NCBI RefSeq assembly: GCF_001411555.2
Contig: NC_049906.1
Location: 128,781 to 192,780 of the forward strand
Reading direction: 5' to 3'
DNA length: 64,000 nt
Source of the DNA: Juglans regia
Lineage: Eukaryota > Streptophyta > Magnoliopsida > Fagales > Juglandaceae
Part shown: piece after piece, positions 11,720 through 23,542 of the stretch
Layout: every line of letters starts with the position of its first letter
Numbering within the stretch: position 1 is the first letter of the stretch
Made by a program: the position numbers and the translations under genes
The notes under the pieces: model-generated
The model's database searches: none
What the model saw: only the letters and a program-made list of their open reading frames with translations
Told to the model about the DNA's origin: nothing

Positions 11720-12065
11720 GAAGACCCCAGCAGCAGGGCAGTGGGGCCCCGCCCCCATCCGCCCTGCCTCTAGGGTGGGGGGTGGATTGACCCCAGCAAG
11801 GCCCCGCCCTCCGCTCCGCACTCCTCTCCTTTTTAATATAAAAACTTATAATTTTTAATATTTATATTTAAAAAAAAAATTAATTAAAAAAATTTTTAGA
11901 TAATAGGTTAGCGGGAGACAGTTTCAATCCCACCTCTTGGTAGCGGGGCGGAGACCCTCGCCCCCGCCTCCTGAGGGCGGGGTATGAAACCCTGCTACCC
12001 GCATGGTGCAGGGCAGGAGGCGGGAAGGGGGTGCCCCTACCTCACACCATGCGAATAGCACACCT
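11720..12065. repeat. GC-rich repeat island
   Basis: Two GC-rich blocks, 11720-11823 and 11935-12052, each built from runs such as gggccccgccc and gcgggg, surround an AT-rich middle. They contrast sharply with the flanks. No frame continues through them. Likely pieces of a non-coding repeat; family not recognised. Confidence 0.45.
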
Positions 12066-12764
12066 ATCTTCCACTACTTTTTTAAAATTTTACATTAAAA
12101 AAAAATTGTAATGTGCTTACGGCTTAACGGAATTGCTTCGAAGTCTGAAGCCACCGTTAGTCACATGGTATGCACCTATTTTTTATAATTTTACACAGCT
12201 TTTAATTGAATTAATGAAAGGAGTATCAGTATGGAGACTTGAGAGTGAGCAGTGATTCAACTGAGTTGCTACTCAACAAACTTGAGACCTGGATGGAGAT
12301 CCATTCCGAAGCCAGTGGCCACGACTACATAGCGGCACAAAGAGTGCCCCAGCATTTTGTTTTGTTTTATAGAGGAAAAGAGAACAGATGAAAAATGTGC
12401 GTATCTTTTTAAGAATAGATGTGGGCTATCTTTCCAAACAAGTACTTCAGATTAATCATTAACCGTGTGATACCCAACAACGAGCCTCGTTCGCACGAAT
12501 TTTCGTGGAGGTAAAGATTTAAAGAAAAAAAAAGAAAAGGGAATCGGTATCTTCGCCTAACTTAGAACTGACTAGTTCCAAAACAGATCAGCTTTTGTGC
12601 ATAAGAGTCTAAATCACTTCTACGTGGCTAATGACCTAACCTTCAAACCAAAGAAGCATCAAACTTTCTCACGTCTCTTCCATATCTTGAGAACCAAACT
12701 CATCTTCAACAGTTACAACCCTAGGCTCTCTCCACCTTGGTCAAGCTCGCACACACGCCACACC

Positions 12765-14048
12765 ATGCCCTCTTCCTTGTCTACCACACCAACGACCCAA
12801 AACCACTACCTCCAGTGCCTTCTTGACTCTGCCCGGCCCTTTCTCCGTGGCGAGCTTGAATCAGTCGACAAGAATCTACCTTCGCTCGTCGCTGTCTTGC
12901 GCTCCGTTGGGGCCGGTGAGTGCTGGCACAAGCATGGCAGCTTCCTTGATCACCTCGTTGACATATACCGCATCCTCAAGATTTGGAAAGCACCGGACTC
13001 CGTGTGCCTTTGCGGCCTCTTCCACTCAGCTTACTCCAATTCTTACGTCAACCTCGCCATATTTGATCCCTCCACTGGCCGTGACGTGGTTCGCGGCCAC
13101 GTTGGAGAGGCTGCGGAGAGGTTGATCCACTTGTTTTGTGTAGTCCCAAGACAGCCTATCATTCACGAGGATCTTTTATTCCATTACTCGGATTCCGAAC
13201 TCGTCGAACACCTTAGGCTTTCGGCGATATCTATGGGGAAGGCCAAGGAGAAGGGGTTGTTCGATGAAGATGAGGGATGGAGGAAAAAGCTGCAGGCTCT
13301 TCTTCCCGCCGATGGGATTACTGTGAAGCACATCAAGACCGGGGAAGATGTTTTGCTTTCAAGAAGGGTGGTCGCAGTTTTCCTTTTAATGACCATGGCG
13401 GATTTCAGTGACCAAATTTTTGGCTTTCAAGATTCGCTATTTGATAACTACGACGGTCGCCTCAATTTCTCAGGAAACAATTATTCGGCTTTGTGGCCTG
13501 GCGATGGCAAGCCAGGGCTATGGCTGAATTCCGTATCGAGGATGGGAGCAATATACAATTTGATAGTGAGAGAGGAAGAGATTTTGAAGGAAAAGAGGAA
13601 AAAGGACGGTGACGTTGGTGTTGAGACTGATAGAGATGAGGATATTGAGCTTGTGGTGCCACCAGTTTTTGACAACTGTACCAAGGTTTTGGATGCGGAG
13701 GAGCAAATAGCCGCAATGGACTTGTATTGGGAAGTTGTTTGTGACGTGCCTAAGAGTGGGTTAGAGAGGGCTGAGGAGTTGTTGTTGAGGTGTGTCGAAA
13801 AGAACCCTTTTGTTGGGGAGCCACATGTGGTGTTGGGTCAGGTTTATTTGACCAAAGGAAGGTTTGAGGAGGCTGAGAGAGAGGCTGAGAGAGGGCTGAC
13901 CCTTATGCTGGAGTGGGGGAATCCATGGGATAAGAGGATGTCCTGGGAAGGATGGATTGCTTGGGCTAGAGTTGTGTTGATGAAGGCAAAGGAGAAGTCA
14001 TGGCCACAGACTTCTTGGGGCATTCTCAACTTGGGTCTTGTGAAGTGA
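12765..14048 (+). CDS. DUF6817-type protein with C-terminal TPR-like region
   Basis: A single-exon gene of 427 aa. The frame is open upstream to 12597, but the first in-frame ATG is 12765, in a good context (caccATGcc), so it is taken as the start. Residues about 14-130 resemble the DUF6817 domain, an HD-domain-like fold: GECWHKHGSFLDHL (about 51-64) and GLFHSAYSN (about 84-92) place His residues where this family has conserved ones. A middle part (about 170-260) includes RRVVAVFLLMTMADFSDQ. The last 120 residues contain helical repeats such as HVVLGQVYLTKGRFEEAERE, typical of TPR. The upstream leader is rich in basic and Ser residues, but no signal peptide or membrane segment is clear. Function in plants is unknown to me; a metal-dependent hydrolase role would be a guess. 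The gene looks intact and lies between a LINE and a Copia element. A poly(A) signal candidate follows at 14108. Confidence 0.88.
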   Translation: MPSSLSTTPTTQNHYLQCLLDSARPFLRGELESVDKNLPSLVAVLRSVGAGECWHKHGSFLDHLVDIYRILKIWKAPDSVCLCGLFHSAYSNSYVNLAIFDPSTGRDVVRGHVGEAAERLIHLFCVVPRQPIIHEDLLFHYSDSELVEHLRLSAISMGKAKEKGLFDEDEGWRKKLQALLPADGITVKHIKTGEDVLLSRRVVAVFLLMTMADFSDQIFGFQDSLFDNYDGRLNFSGNNYSALWPGDGKPGLWLNSVSRMGAIYNLIVREEEILKEKRKKDGDVGVETDRDEDIELVVPPVFDNCTKVLDAEEQIAAMDLYWEVVCDVPKSGLERAEELLLRCVEKNPFVGEPHVVLGQVYLTKGRFEEAEREAERGLTLMLEWGNPWDKRMSWEGWIAWARVVLMKAKEKSWPQTSWGILNLGLVK

Positions 14049-14107
14049 AGTGCTTCTTCAGTGTGTGCTCCTGTACTTAAAAGATTTGGATTTGGATTTG
14101 CCCGTCA

Positions 14108-14113
14108 AATAAA
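14108..14113 (+). terminator. Candidate polyadenylation signal
   Basis: AATAAA 60 bases after the stop codon of the DUF6817-type gene. Confidence 0.5.
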
Positions 14114-14349
14114 TGAACTTTTGTTTACAGCCTTTTGTGTCTTCGAAGCAAGTGCCTCTGCATTGCCTCTGCATTCGGTCTGCAAGCAAACATAAAATCT
14201 ACTAGCTTCTGCCTTCCTGAAGTAATAAAAACACTGTTTTGTAAACCTTTTCCTATATAAAATTTCATGATTTCCCTTCTTGTGTTTTAAAAGGTTACCT
14301 TCTTGAATTCGGCTGAGTTTAGTTAGCACTCGTCTCTGTCCCAGCAATT

Positions 14350-14832
14350 AATGGTGGCACCACAAAACAACTTCCCAACAACAATTTCACAAAGAACTTC
14401 CCAATAAATTAGTGTACTTTTCAAAATCCCGGAAAAATTAGTGTACTTGTTCGTGGTTGAAAAAAAATAAAATTATTCAAATAGGGGAAATGTTCAAACA
14501 CTACCAAGAAGATCATCAATATGTGGTTGCAACATATGTTGCGGCAGAGTAAAAAATGTAGGCAGAAGTGTGAAATTGATATTTTACACTTTCCACCTCA
14601 AGAAATGGATGGCAGATCATTTATTAAGAAAACCAAGAAAAATTGATTGAAACCTGGCTAAGAATTGTGAAAAGAAGAAGAAGCGTTGATGCTGTTTCTC
14701 CAGAACCTCCCAAGTCGAAACCCCTCGCCACCGAGCTCTACCATAGTTTATCTATCTACTTTTTGTGTCCCACTTTTCCAGGAGTTCAATGTTTATCCTT
14801 CCTACAATGTGGGATTGGTAATGTTTAGGTGG
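14350..14832. other. Intergenic DNA
   Basis: Lies between the end of the DUF6817-type gene and the Copia LTR. Short open frames only; nothing recognised. Confidence 0.4.
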
Positions 14833-15084
14833 TGGCAATAGGAAATGAAACAGAGTATGAAGAAGTGTATATTTCATTCACTTTTTGAGAGACTATGTAG
14901 CGGTGAAATATATACATGGAAAGGAATATAATGTAATCCCGTGAATTGTGGGATATGAGATCATTGTACAGCAACAAAGGAAATAAACTGCTTGATCTAC
15001 AGTGGTTGAACATCTTTAGTGCATATTGCTTGGCCATGATTTTCTTTGGAGTGATTCTCGGGTTGAGCGATGGGTATGCTGACA
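14833..15084 (-). repeat. Copia 3' LTR
   Basis: Begins TGTCAGCATACCC directly after the purine tract GAGGGGGGA and contains the stretch ttccatgtatatatttcacc common in Copia LTRs. The end at 14833 (…CTATTGCCA) is chosen as the CA nearest the expected size of about 250 bp, and is uncertain. Confidence 0.55.
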
Positions 15085-15089
15085 TCCCC

Positions 15090-18020
15090 CCTCAAGCTGA
15101 ACGGGGGTGAGCCCACAGTAAGCTTGTGACGAAGTGTGGAAAATTTTGGTGCGACAAGTGGCTTAGTAAGAACATCAGCTGGTTGATTCTTTCCAAAAAT
15201 GAAACGAACCTCAATTTGCTGATTAGTAACACGTTCAAGCACAAAGTGGAAATCAATAGCAACGTGTTTGGTGCGGGCATGAAAGATGGGATTGACAGAA
15301 AGGTAGTTTACACCAATGTTATCACACCAAAGAATGAGAGGATTGGGAAGAAAAATTCAGTGTTCTTTTAGGAGAGCTTGTAACGAAATTAGTTCAACAG
15401 TGAAGTTCACAAGAGCTTGATACTCAGCTTCAGTGCTTGAACGAGCCACTGTTTGTTGTTTCTTGGAACTCTATGATATGAGATTGGTACCAAAATAAAT
15501 TAGATATCCGCTAGTAGAACAACGCTCATCAGGACACTCAGCCCAATCAGTGTAAAAAAATGCTTGTAAAATGGGAGTAGAATTAGGTTGAATGCGAAGG
15601 CCATGAGAGGATGTCGAACGAAGATAGCGAAGAATTCTCTTGACGTCGTCCACTAATTGATTGACTGTAAAACGTTGCATGTGTTGACAAACCCGATTTA
15701 CGGCGTAAGAAATATCAAGTCGAGTTAATAAAACATATTGCAAGCACCAACCTTGCTGCAATATAATGTTGGATCCGAGAAGGCTTCACTATCAAACAGA
15801 GAGAGTGGTTGAGTAGGGGACATAGGGGTGGTGACAAGCTTTGCATTGTGCATGTTTGTTCGCTGTAAAAGGTCCATAATATAACGAGATTGAGATAGAA
15901 ACATCAGAGTAATGATGAGTTTCAAGACCCAGAAAAACATTCAAAGGATCCAAGAACTTGATAGGAAGATCACGGAGCAGCTGTGCAATGAGAGTTGTGA
16001 TTGCCAATTGAGAAGAACCGGTGACAAGGATGTCGTCCACATAGACTAAGAGAAATAGTTCCACATTGTTGTGATGATATAGAAACAAAGAGGGATCGAC
16101 CTTTGAAGCATGAAAACCCAACTTAAGAAGCCGTTGGCTTAATCTAGAGAACCAAGCACAAAGTGCTTACTTAAGACTGTAAATGGCTCGATTCAACTTG
16201 CAGACGTGATGGGGGTACTGAGGATGAATGAAGCCTTGCGCCTGAGACATGAAAACAGACTCCAAAAGTTCACCATGCAAGAAGGCGTTCTGTACATCCA
16301 ACTACAGACGAGCCATCGACGTGAGACAGTTATGGAGAGAACCAGCCGAATGGTTTGAGGCTTGATGACTGGGCTATAGGACTCTATATAGTCAAGACCA
16401 GGTTGTTGAGTGTAGCCTTTAGCGACGAGACATGCCTTGTGGCTTTCAATGGTGCAATCAATTCTTCGTTTGAGTTGAAAAACCCATTTGGAACCGACCA
16501 CGTTCATGGATGGATGATAAGGAACCAAACTCCAAGTGCGATTTTGCATGAGAGCATCAAATTCAGAATTCATAACTTGGCACCAAGAGGTATCTTTGAA
16601 GGCAATATTGAAGGAAGTGGGTTCCAAAACAGGGATGAATCGGCAGCAGCAATCATGGCGTGAGGTGGATAAGTGATAGTGCCATTAGAGTTGATCTGTG
16701 GCTTGATGATGTTGTTCTTGAGTTGAGTGTGCATGGAATGAGTTGCACAAGGCTGCTGGTGCTTATTGGGCATGATGAGCTGGAGATGGCATATGTGCAG
16801 GATAAGCTGGTTGAAGAGAGAAGCGTGCATGTGGGGAAGAAGATGATGTAGTCACATGACTACGATGAGGTGAATTTTGAACAAGCCATGGGCTTGTGGA
16901 TTGTGAAAACTGAGACCCGGAACTTGAAACAATAGATTGTACCTGCAAAAAAGAAGGAAGAAAACATAATAGTGGTCCGTAGTGGCACCACTAGTTAGTT
17001 TCAATGGGTCTCTTTGAAAGGAAACCAAAACTCATCAAATTGGACATCTCTGAAAATGTAAAGTCGACCACTAGGCTAATAAAAACACTTGTAGCCTTTA
17101 TGAGAAGGGTTGTAGCCGAGAAAAATGCACATTTTGGATCAAAAGTCCAATTTATGAAAATTATACAGGCGCAAGTTAGGCCAACAGGTATATCCAAAAG
17201 TCTTGAAAAATTTGTAATCGGGCCTAGTGGGAGACAAGCAAGAAAGAGGAGATTGATTTTTAAGAATAAGAGACGGAAGATAATTAACGAGGAAACAGAC
17301 AGTTTGAAAAGTATCAGTCCAATATTGTCAAGGAACACCTGCATGGGCGATGATGGAAAGGCCGGTTTCAATAATATAACGATGTTTACATTTGACGGAA
17401 CTATTTTGTTCATGGGTATGAAGACAAGTCAATCAGTGAGAAATACCTATTGATCGAAAATAAGTGTTGAGACGACGATATTCTCCTCTCCAATTAGTCT
17501 GAATTATTTTAATTTTGTGGTTAAATTGACGCTCAACAAGCATTTGAAAATTGTAAAAGGTGCGCTCAACATCAGATTTAAGGGTCAAAGGAAAAAACCA
17601 TGTGAATTTATTGAAATCGTCAACAAATATCACATAATAGCGGTATCCATCCACAGAAGGAAGAGGGGAGGGTCCCCAAACATATGCGAAAATGAGATCT
17701 AGAACATGAGTGGACTTAGATGGAGATAAATAAAAAGGAAGTTTGTGACCTTCACAAACAAAAGCAACTTTATTATTAGAAACATGGAGTTTATTAGAAA
17801 ATAAAATATGACGAACTAAATGGAAAGACAGATGGCCACGTCTGCAATGCCAGCTTTTGATAAAAGATCTCTCCCCAAGAAAAGCAACTTTGGAGGAAGG
17901 TGATGACGATTGTGGAGTGAGGAAATAGAGCCCATCTTTAGTTGGTCTGTGAAGCAGGACATTCCTCGTTTTGAGATCCTTGACACACAAAAAAACAAGA
18001 GTGGAACTGAAAAAAGACAT
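15090..18020 (-). pseudogene. Copia pol pseudogene (integrase, RT, RNase H)
   Basis: The integrase piece (17433-18020) has SWHCRRGHLSFHLVRHILFS and VWGPSPLPSVDGYRYYVIF. The usual Asp before VWGP is Tyr, and the Asp of the usual SDWGGEYR is Asn (TNWRGEYR), so two of the DDE residues are lost. The RT start (16193-16627) shows SKWVFQLKRRIDCTIESHKA. The RT core (15792-16121) keeps LFLLVYVDDILVTGS with the YVDD motif. The RNase H part (15471-15761) has FFYTDWAECPDERCSTSGYL, and its end (about 15100-15240) NQPADVLTKPL. Several frameshifts and stops separate them. Confidence 0.85.
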
Positions 18021-18022
18021 TA

Positions 18023-18500
18023 TTATCGAAAGTAAACTTGCTCACAGAGATTAGATTTTTTTTTAATGGAAGGGACCTGTAAGAGTTGGTGTAAAAACAA
18101 GGATTTAGGAGAGGAAAAAATACAAGAAGCACCTATGTGATGAATATTCAAACCTGCTCCATTGCCCACATGAATATGATCAGATCCAGTATATTCATCA
18201 GCTCGAAGATTTAGATTGGACAACACGGAAGTAAGATGATGAGTAGTAGCAGTATCAGGGTACCAGGCCTAATCAGTGGAACCACTGTTGGCAGTCAAAA
18301 AGGCTTGATATTGGTTAGATTGTTCGGCTTGATAAGCATGGTCAAAGTGATGATAACACTGCACTGCAGTGTGGCTAGAACGATTGCACACTTGGTAGGT
18401 GGGGCGGCTTCCATTGGAGGTGGAATTATTTTTGCCACGTCAACGACCTCTAGAACGAGCATGATTTTGATTGGAATTCCTCGAGTTGGAACCTAAAACT
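18023..18500 (-). pseudogene. Copia gag end and protease remnant
   Basis: A zinc-knuckle-like YQVCNRSSHTAVQCYHH is followed after a stop codon by WYPDTATTHHLTS. The family form of the latter is WYPDSGATHHLT, so the aspartic protease active site D-S/T-G has become D-T-A. Then follows YTGSDHIHVGNG. The upstream gag is missing. Confidence 0.75.
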
Positions 18501-18535
18501 TCAGAAGTAGAAAATGAGTTGCAACCAAGGCCAAA

Positions 18536-19000
18536 ATAAAGGAGAATTTTATAAGCACTGGTAGAGAGTTTTGTTTGTGACTGATATGTGAATGTCAATC
18601 CAGAACCTTAGTCACATGTGTATCACAGTTCACTTCATTGACAGAAAATGGACATCACATAAGCGAATCTTGACGTTTAAGAAAATTCAGGATCACAAGG
18701 ATTCATCCATTGGAAAGGAGTTGGATGATTATATGACCAATTAAGGGATTAAAAAATTTATTATCATCACAGTTGACAATGTGATTGTCAATGACAATGC
18801 AATTAATTTGTTTAAGCGAAATTGCACTGTGAAGAAGAGAATTCTTAACAATGGTTTATACATGTTAGATGTTGTGCTCATATTATAAATTTTATACTCA
18901 CTAAGGGTCTAAAAGAAGTTGATGAGTCAATACTCAAGGTTAGCAATATTGTGGAATACGTGAAGGGTTGCCCCAAAGGATTGACAAGTTTAAGTCTATA
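18536..19000 (+). pseudogene. hAT-family transposase fragment
   Basis: Conceptual pieces on the + strand read TVHFIDRKWTSHKRILTFKK, then IGKELDDYMTN, then FIIITVDNVIVNDNAINLFK, and later LKEVDESILKVSNIVEYVK after a frame break. This is the order of the RNase H-like core of plant hAT transposases (…HFID..W.L.KRIL…, …VDNAS.ND…). Stops interrupt it and both ends are missing. It abuts the broken 5' side of the Copia element. Confidence 0.7.
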
Positions 19001-19110
19001 GTCTAACAACTAAAAGTCTCACATTCAAGTATATTGACCTTGGACGTTCCCACTTGATGGAACTCCACATTCACGATGTTAGAGGTAGCGCAAAAGTATC
19101 AGAGAACCTT

Positions 19111-20667
19111 TGTAACCGGCCCAATAATTCTAAAGTTGGAATAATAATAATTTTTATTGAACCTAAATTATATTTAATGTGTCATATTGGATAAGTCCAC
19201 GACTGATAAATTATGAGGTTGATTAGAATTTTTAATTAGACTCAATAACTAGGTTAAATCTCATTTATTATTTATTGAACGAGTTAGACTGGTTTTAGAA
19301 TTTAAAGATTGACCATTAGAAACTTATTTCAATTTAAAATTATCACTAATTGAAGTCCCCTACGCAATCTCAGTCACTACCAATCCTACATTAATGAACT
19401 ATTAGATCACATTTTTAAATTCAAACTCTCTTCTTGAATGATCGCAACCAAGTCCAACTCGAACTCGTCGGCACCCTCTCACAAATCTCTCTATAGATAT
19501 CTTCATTCCATGTATTATTTGAAAAAAATCATAAACCTTCATAAGTATAGCGGCCAAACCCAATATACCCAATCCAGCACCATGCGTGTTCTACGTTCAC
19601 CACGCCAATAGCAAACTGCCTTATTCTTCTCACAACATCCCTCACATTTTCTCTCTCCTTCTAGTTCACGTGATCAATTACATACTGTAAATATTGGATT
19701 AACACTGTGAGGTAAGTAGCTTGATCATAAATTAGGATTATCATATGTTAGTTAGTTATATATATTATTATTAAATATAGTTCTTTGGAAGCCAGTGTTT
19801 ACATACCACGCATATCATGATATTTGCAAGCAAGTCATTCCTCATGTTGCATTCTGCATATTATAGTTATATATGTATTATGCATTTCATACATCTCACA
19901 ATGCATAAGACACGTAAGCTTTTATAAGATTAGGTGTAAGATAAGCTCATAACAATTAATTAGACAGTCATTTAGATGTACGGTACCAATGTGATTTATG
20001 AGTGGACGTGCAATCCATGGACCTAAGTGTTGTCCACCATAATATGCTAAAATACTATTAGCGGCTCCTGTTGCAACTGCAGGATGTGGGGCTGGTGCAC
20101 AACCGTGCACACCGGGTTAAGTGTGTGGGCCAGTATGATAAGTAAGATAAATCAGATAAGCCAAGATAAGTCATACATGTCATGAGCATATGTATGAATG
20201 ATCATGATTTTAATTTTCAACGTGAAATATTTTATTAAAAAAAAAACCCTTATATTAAGTATGTTTACGCTATGATAAGTTTTTTACTGAATCATCAACT
20301 CATTTTAGTTTGTTCTATGTTTTTAAACCACCCCATGTCAAAATATTTATAAAGGAAAAGCTATAGGATGAGACTTAGTCCATGGAGGCATGACAGTGGC
20401 CTAAATCATGTATAAAGATTTTACATTATGTTTTTTTTTTTTTGCATGAACTTTGAAAAATTTTTAAAATACTTTCGCCCACTCTCTTTTACGATTTCAG
20501 TATTTTTAATAAAGAATTATTGTATTATAAGGAATCTTTGTACCTGACGCTTCATTTTGAAAAAAAGAAAATATTTTTTGAAGTCAAAGTTCAATAGTAG
20601 CATACTGTTTTTCCTCAATTTAAAAAAAATGATGTTGTTCTTAAATCTGGGAAAGCAGGGTGTTATA
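19111..20667 (+). repeat. Ty3/Gypsy 5' LTR, about 1.55 kb
   Basis: Starts TGTAACCGGCCCAATAATT and ends AGCAGGGTGTTATA, wording usual at the ends of plant Gypsy LTRs (TGTAACG…GGTGTTACA). It is followed at once by a primer-binding-site-like sequence. No coding region lies within. An AT-rich interior includes the promoter-like part around 19.6-20.1 kb. Confidence 0.6.
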
Positions 20668-20690
20668 GTTGGTGTAAGAGACCAGGTCGA
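20668..20690 (+). other. Degenerate Gypsy primer-binding site
   Basis: GTTGGTGTAAGAGACCAGG resembles TTGGTATCAGAGCCTAGG, the initiator-Met tRNA primer site usual after plant Gypsy LTRs. The rest of the element is not present beyond about 20.8 kb. Confidence 0.5.
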
Positions 20691-20929
20691 AATTTTGTAG
20701 ACTTTTCTAAAAAAGAAAGAAAAAAACTAAGCCAAAGTCTGAATCAGACATTATTCTATTCTTGATGCGATCTCTCAGGTTTTGTAACCTAATTTTTACT
20801 CACATGCACCTAAGTTAGAAGTAAAATGATATAGCTTTTCTGTTATTTTTCTAAAATAAAAAATAAAAAAGAAGAGGAAGATGAAAAAAGCCACAATTAT
20901 CATCATGCACAAATTATGCAGCATCGTAC

Positions 20930-20931
<2 letters not shown>

Positions 20932-20962
<31 letters not shown>
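20932..20962. repeat. (TA)n microsatellite
   Basis: An almost pure TA run of about 31 bases, with a shorter TATATA run after a GTGTG break. Confidence 0.9.
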
Positions 20963-20966
<4 letters not shown>

Positions 20967-22474
20967 TGTATATATATTGTTAAGATTCTTTTGAGCATAA
21001 CTAAGAATCATTAATGTTCTTATAAGGAAGTGTAGGACCCCTTAAGATCAACTGCCAATTTGGACATTTATCCTGCCTTTAGGAATTTGGGACCATACCT
21101 TAAATCTCGAACTTTAAAAGACTCCAAAATCCAAATATATATGCAGTTCAGAAAAAAAAGAGGAGTACTCTAGTCAACATTGTCGATCCACTCGGGCCAA
21201 CGGCCTGTTTTGCGCAATCAACGCAACCTAATCCATTCAATCAAATCTTGAATCGCGAATAAAACCTATAACAGATACACAAACATCCCATCATTTTCAT
21301 ATTTTGCAAACAGGACAGAGTACAGTTCATATTCCACTCAAACCTTTCATGCCTCCATGCAACAACTTAATCCAAAGTACTATGTATAAATTCGATATTC
21401 ATCACTGTTCATTTACACCACAAAGAAAAAGTTCAAATCATTGTGGTCAAGTTGTGCAATGTAAGAGGAGACAGTAGTGCTGATCAGCAAGAGTGAATTT
21501 TGTTGTCATTCATTGCCTTCTAGAAATGCAATGCACAATACTATTTAAGTAAGAATAAATATAGATAGAAACCACTATTGATAGCATACATTTTACACAC
21601 ATGATGTGATATCATGTAGACCACACATCTTCTCAAGTGAGTGTTAAAAACAATCAACTAGAAACAGTCACACAATGAGTGCAAAGTGTGCACTGTTATA
21701 ATGGCTTCTCTCTAGAATTACTCTTTAAGTAAATATCATTTTTATTTTTCAATTATTTTCTTGGATGGCATGGTCCCACAGTACCACCGGTCCTCAGGCC
21801 CACATCAATCAGCAGGCCCAGCACAGTTTGCGAGTTTCTCTCCAATGTAGTAGTGATGGGAGAGTTGAGACTGATTGAAGAAAGAATAAGACAGTTTTAT
21901 ATTATCATTAAGGAGTCATTAGGGAAGATTATTAAGCACCAATTAATTAATTCTAGGTCTCTCACCATCAAATTTACTGACCCACTTGCACAGTACTTAA
22001 ACATTTTCTGTAACAATACGTACGTTACTAACCCATCATCATATTGTCTCTTACCAAATAAAAGTTTCTACTGATCAAGATTTGGTTAATATTATCTGTT
22101 AACCAATTTTTAATTCACGAGAATGTTATAATGTCAGTTCCCTGAATTTTATCCTAAACAAAACTAAAATCTGAATAGACATTTGACGTGAAATAAGTTC
22201 CAAACAAGGTATCAAAACTAAAGAGCATGCATGTAAGTCAAGATTCAAGAATGATAGTCTCACAAAATGTCTGGCAAAAAATTCAACAATTTTGACTAAT
22301 AGAGCATAAGAATTATCTTTGAAAAAACGCGAATATGCAAAGAACCACACAGCAGGCTGCATGTCCCAGACTTATTGTATTTCTGAGTTTATAATATATG
22401 TATAATTAGTGTAGTGTATTGCGAGAGTCGTGTGTGGGGTTGGTTGTTCGATATGCAATCCCATTTTCTTCAAG

Positions 22475-22478
22475 AATA

Positions 22479-22509
<31 letters not shown>

Positions 22510-22515
22510 ATATAT
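22475..22515. repeat. (TA)n / (TATG) microsatellite
   Basis: TA run followed by TATG-type interruptions. Confidence 0.85.
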
Positions 22516-23279
22516 GTGTGCTTTGCTTCGTTTACTAGCACACAGAAAAGCAACGATTCAAGACAATCTGGAGTTTAATATAAACTAATCCCTTTTTAAC
22601 AACTGAGAAAAGCAAGCAGCTAGCTAGCCTTCCCCTCCATGTCAGGAAAAAGCCCATAATCATATATTCCTTCTACGTGCTTTAAAGTTTAAGCGGAAAC
22701 GTAAAGGTGGGTGCTAGTTCCACAATTTTTGCTCGGCTGTACCCCAAAAACATTCCTTTCGTCATCACAATTTTGATTGAGATTACACGCAAATTTCCGG
22801 AGCTTAACCCTGCTACCGGCCCCCCTACCTCAAATACAATAATTTATGCTCCGTCATCCCTCCCCACGTTAAATTTATGAAAAATTTCATAAATTTATAA
22901 ACTCAATTAAATATTACATATATATATATATATCATCACCTAAATTATAAACTCACATCAAACTACATCAATTTCTAATTTTTTTTTCTAAAAATCTCTT
23001 CATAAATTTAGCACGCCTCTAAACATATTGCTTCACTCTCGGCCAAATTAGGACAAAATTTAAAAAGCATGATGGTTAAATAGCAGCAAAATATGGTTGA
23101 TTTTTAAAAAAATGAAGTAGAATTTGAATCTAGTGCGCTCCAACGTTCAAATATAATTAGGATCCTCGTGAGCCGTCAAACGGTCACATATGTCCATGTG
23201 AATGTCTTTAAATCAATTTACCCATCAAAAATAATTTTTCTTTTCATAAAAACAAAACAAAACAATTACTTTTGGTTCC

Positions 23280-23287
23280 TATAAATA
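23280..23287 (+). promoter_or_regulatory. TATA box of the LRR gene
   Basis: TATAAATA within CCTATAAATAAGAGG, 256 bases before the ATG at 23543. Transcription would start near 23312, giving a 5' UTR of about 230 bases. Confidence 0.65.
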
Positions 23288-23542
23288 AGAGGGGACATTG
23301 TTCAGACTCTTTGCAGACCTCCAACCAGATTATAGTTGTCAGTCAGACTTTCATGATTATAGCCTCCTTTCTACGTGAAGGAATAGAATAAACTCGTCTC
23401 TCTGCAACTTTTACCACTTCTTTTTCCTAGTAGAATGTATTTTTTTCCCCATTCAGTGTCTTCCCGTCAGATCCCAAGTTACTGAGAACTTTCCTTGCAT
23501 TTTTCAGCAATTTTCCTGACCTAATAAGACCCACCTTCCAAA

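Larger units (their letters stand above)
14833..18500 (-). mobile_element. Ty1/Copia retrotransposon, 5'-truncated and decayed
   Basis: Reads leftwards: zinc knuckle and protease (18.5-18.0 kb), GAG-pre-integrase and integrase (18.0-17.4), reverse transcriptase (16.6-15.8), RNase H (15.8-15.1), polypurine tract (reverse complement of 15085-15092) and 3' LTR. On the right it ends where a hAT relic begins near 18.5 kb, and no 5' LTR was found. It carries many stops. Confidence 0.85.
20700..23270. other. Intergenic AT-rich DNA upstream of the LRR gene
   Basis: Contains TA microsatellites at 20932-20962, 22475-22515 and 22919-22933. Open frames are short and of poor composition. No gene or named element recognised; the last few hundred bases are presumably promoter of the LRR gene. 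Confidence 0.45.

Noticed and set aside
12597..12764. Longer N-terminus for the DUF6817-type protein
   Set aside because: It would need a GTG start; the first in-frame ATG is at 12765 in good context.
22126..22362. 78-codon frame on the - strand
   Set aside because: No domain or promoter context; within range of chance in AT-rich DNA.
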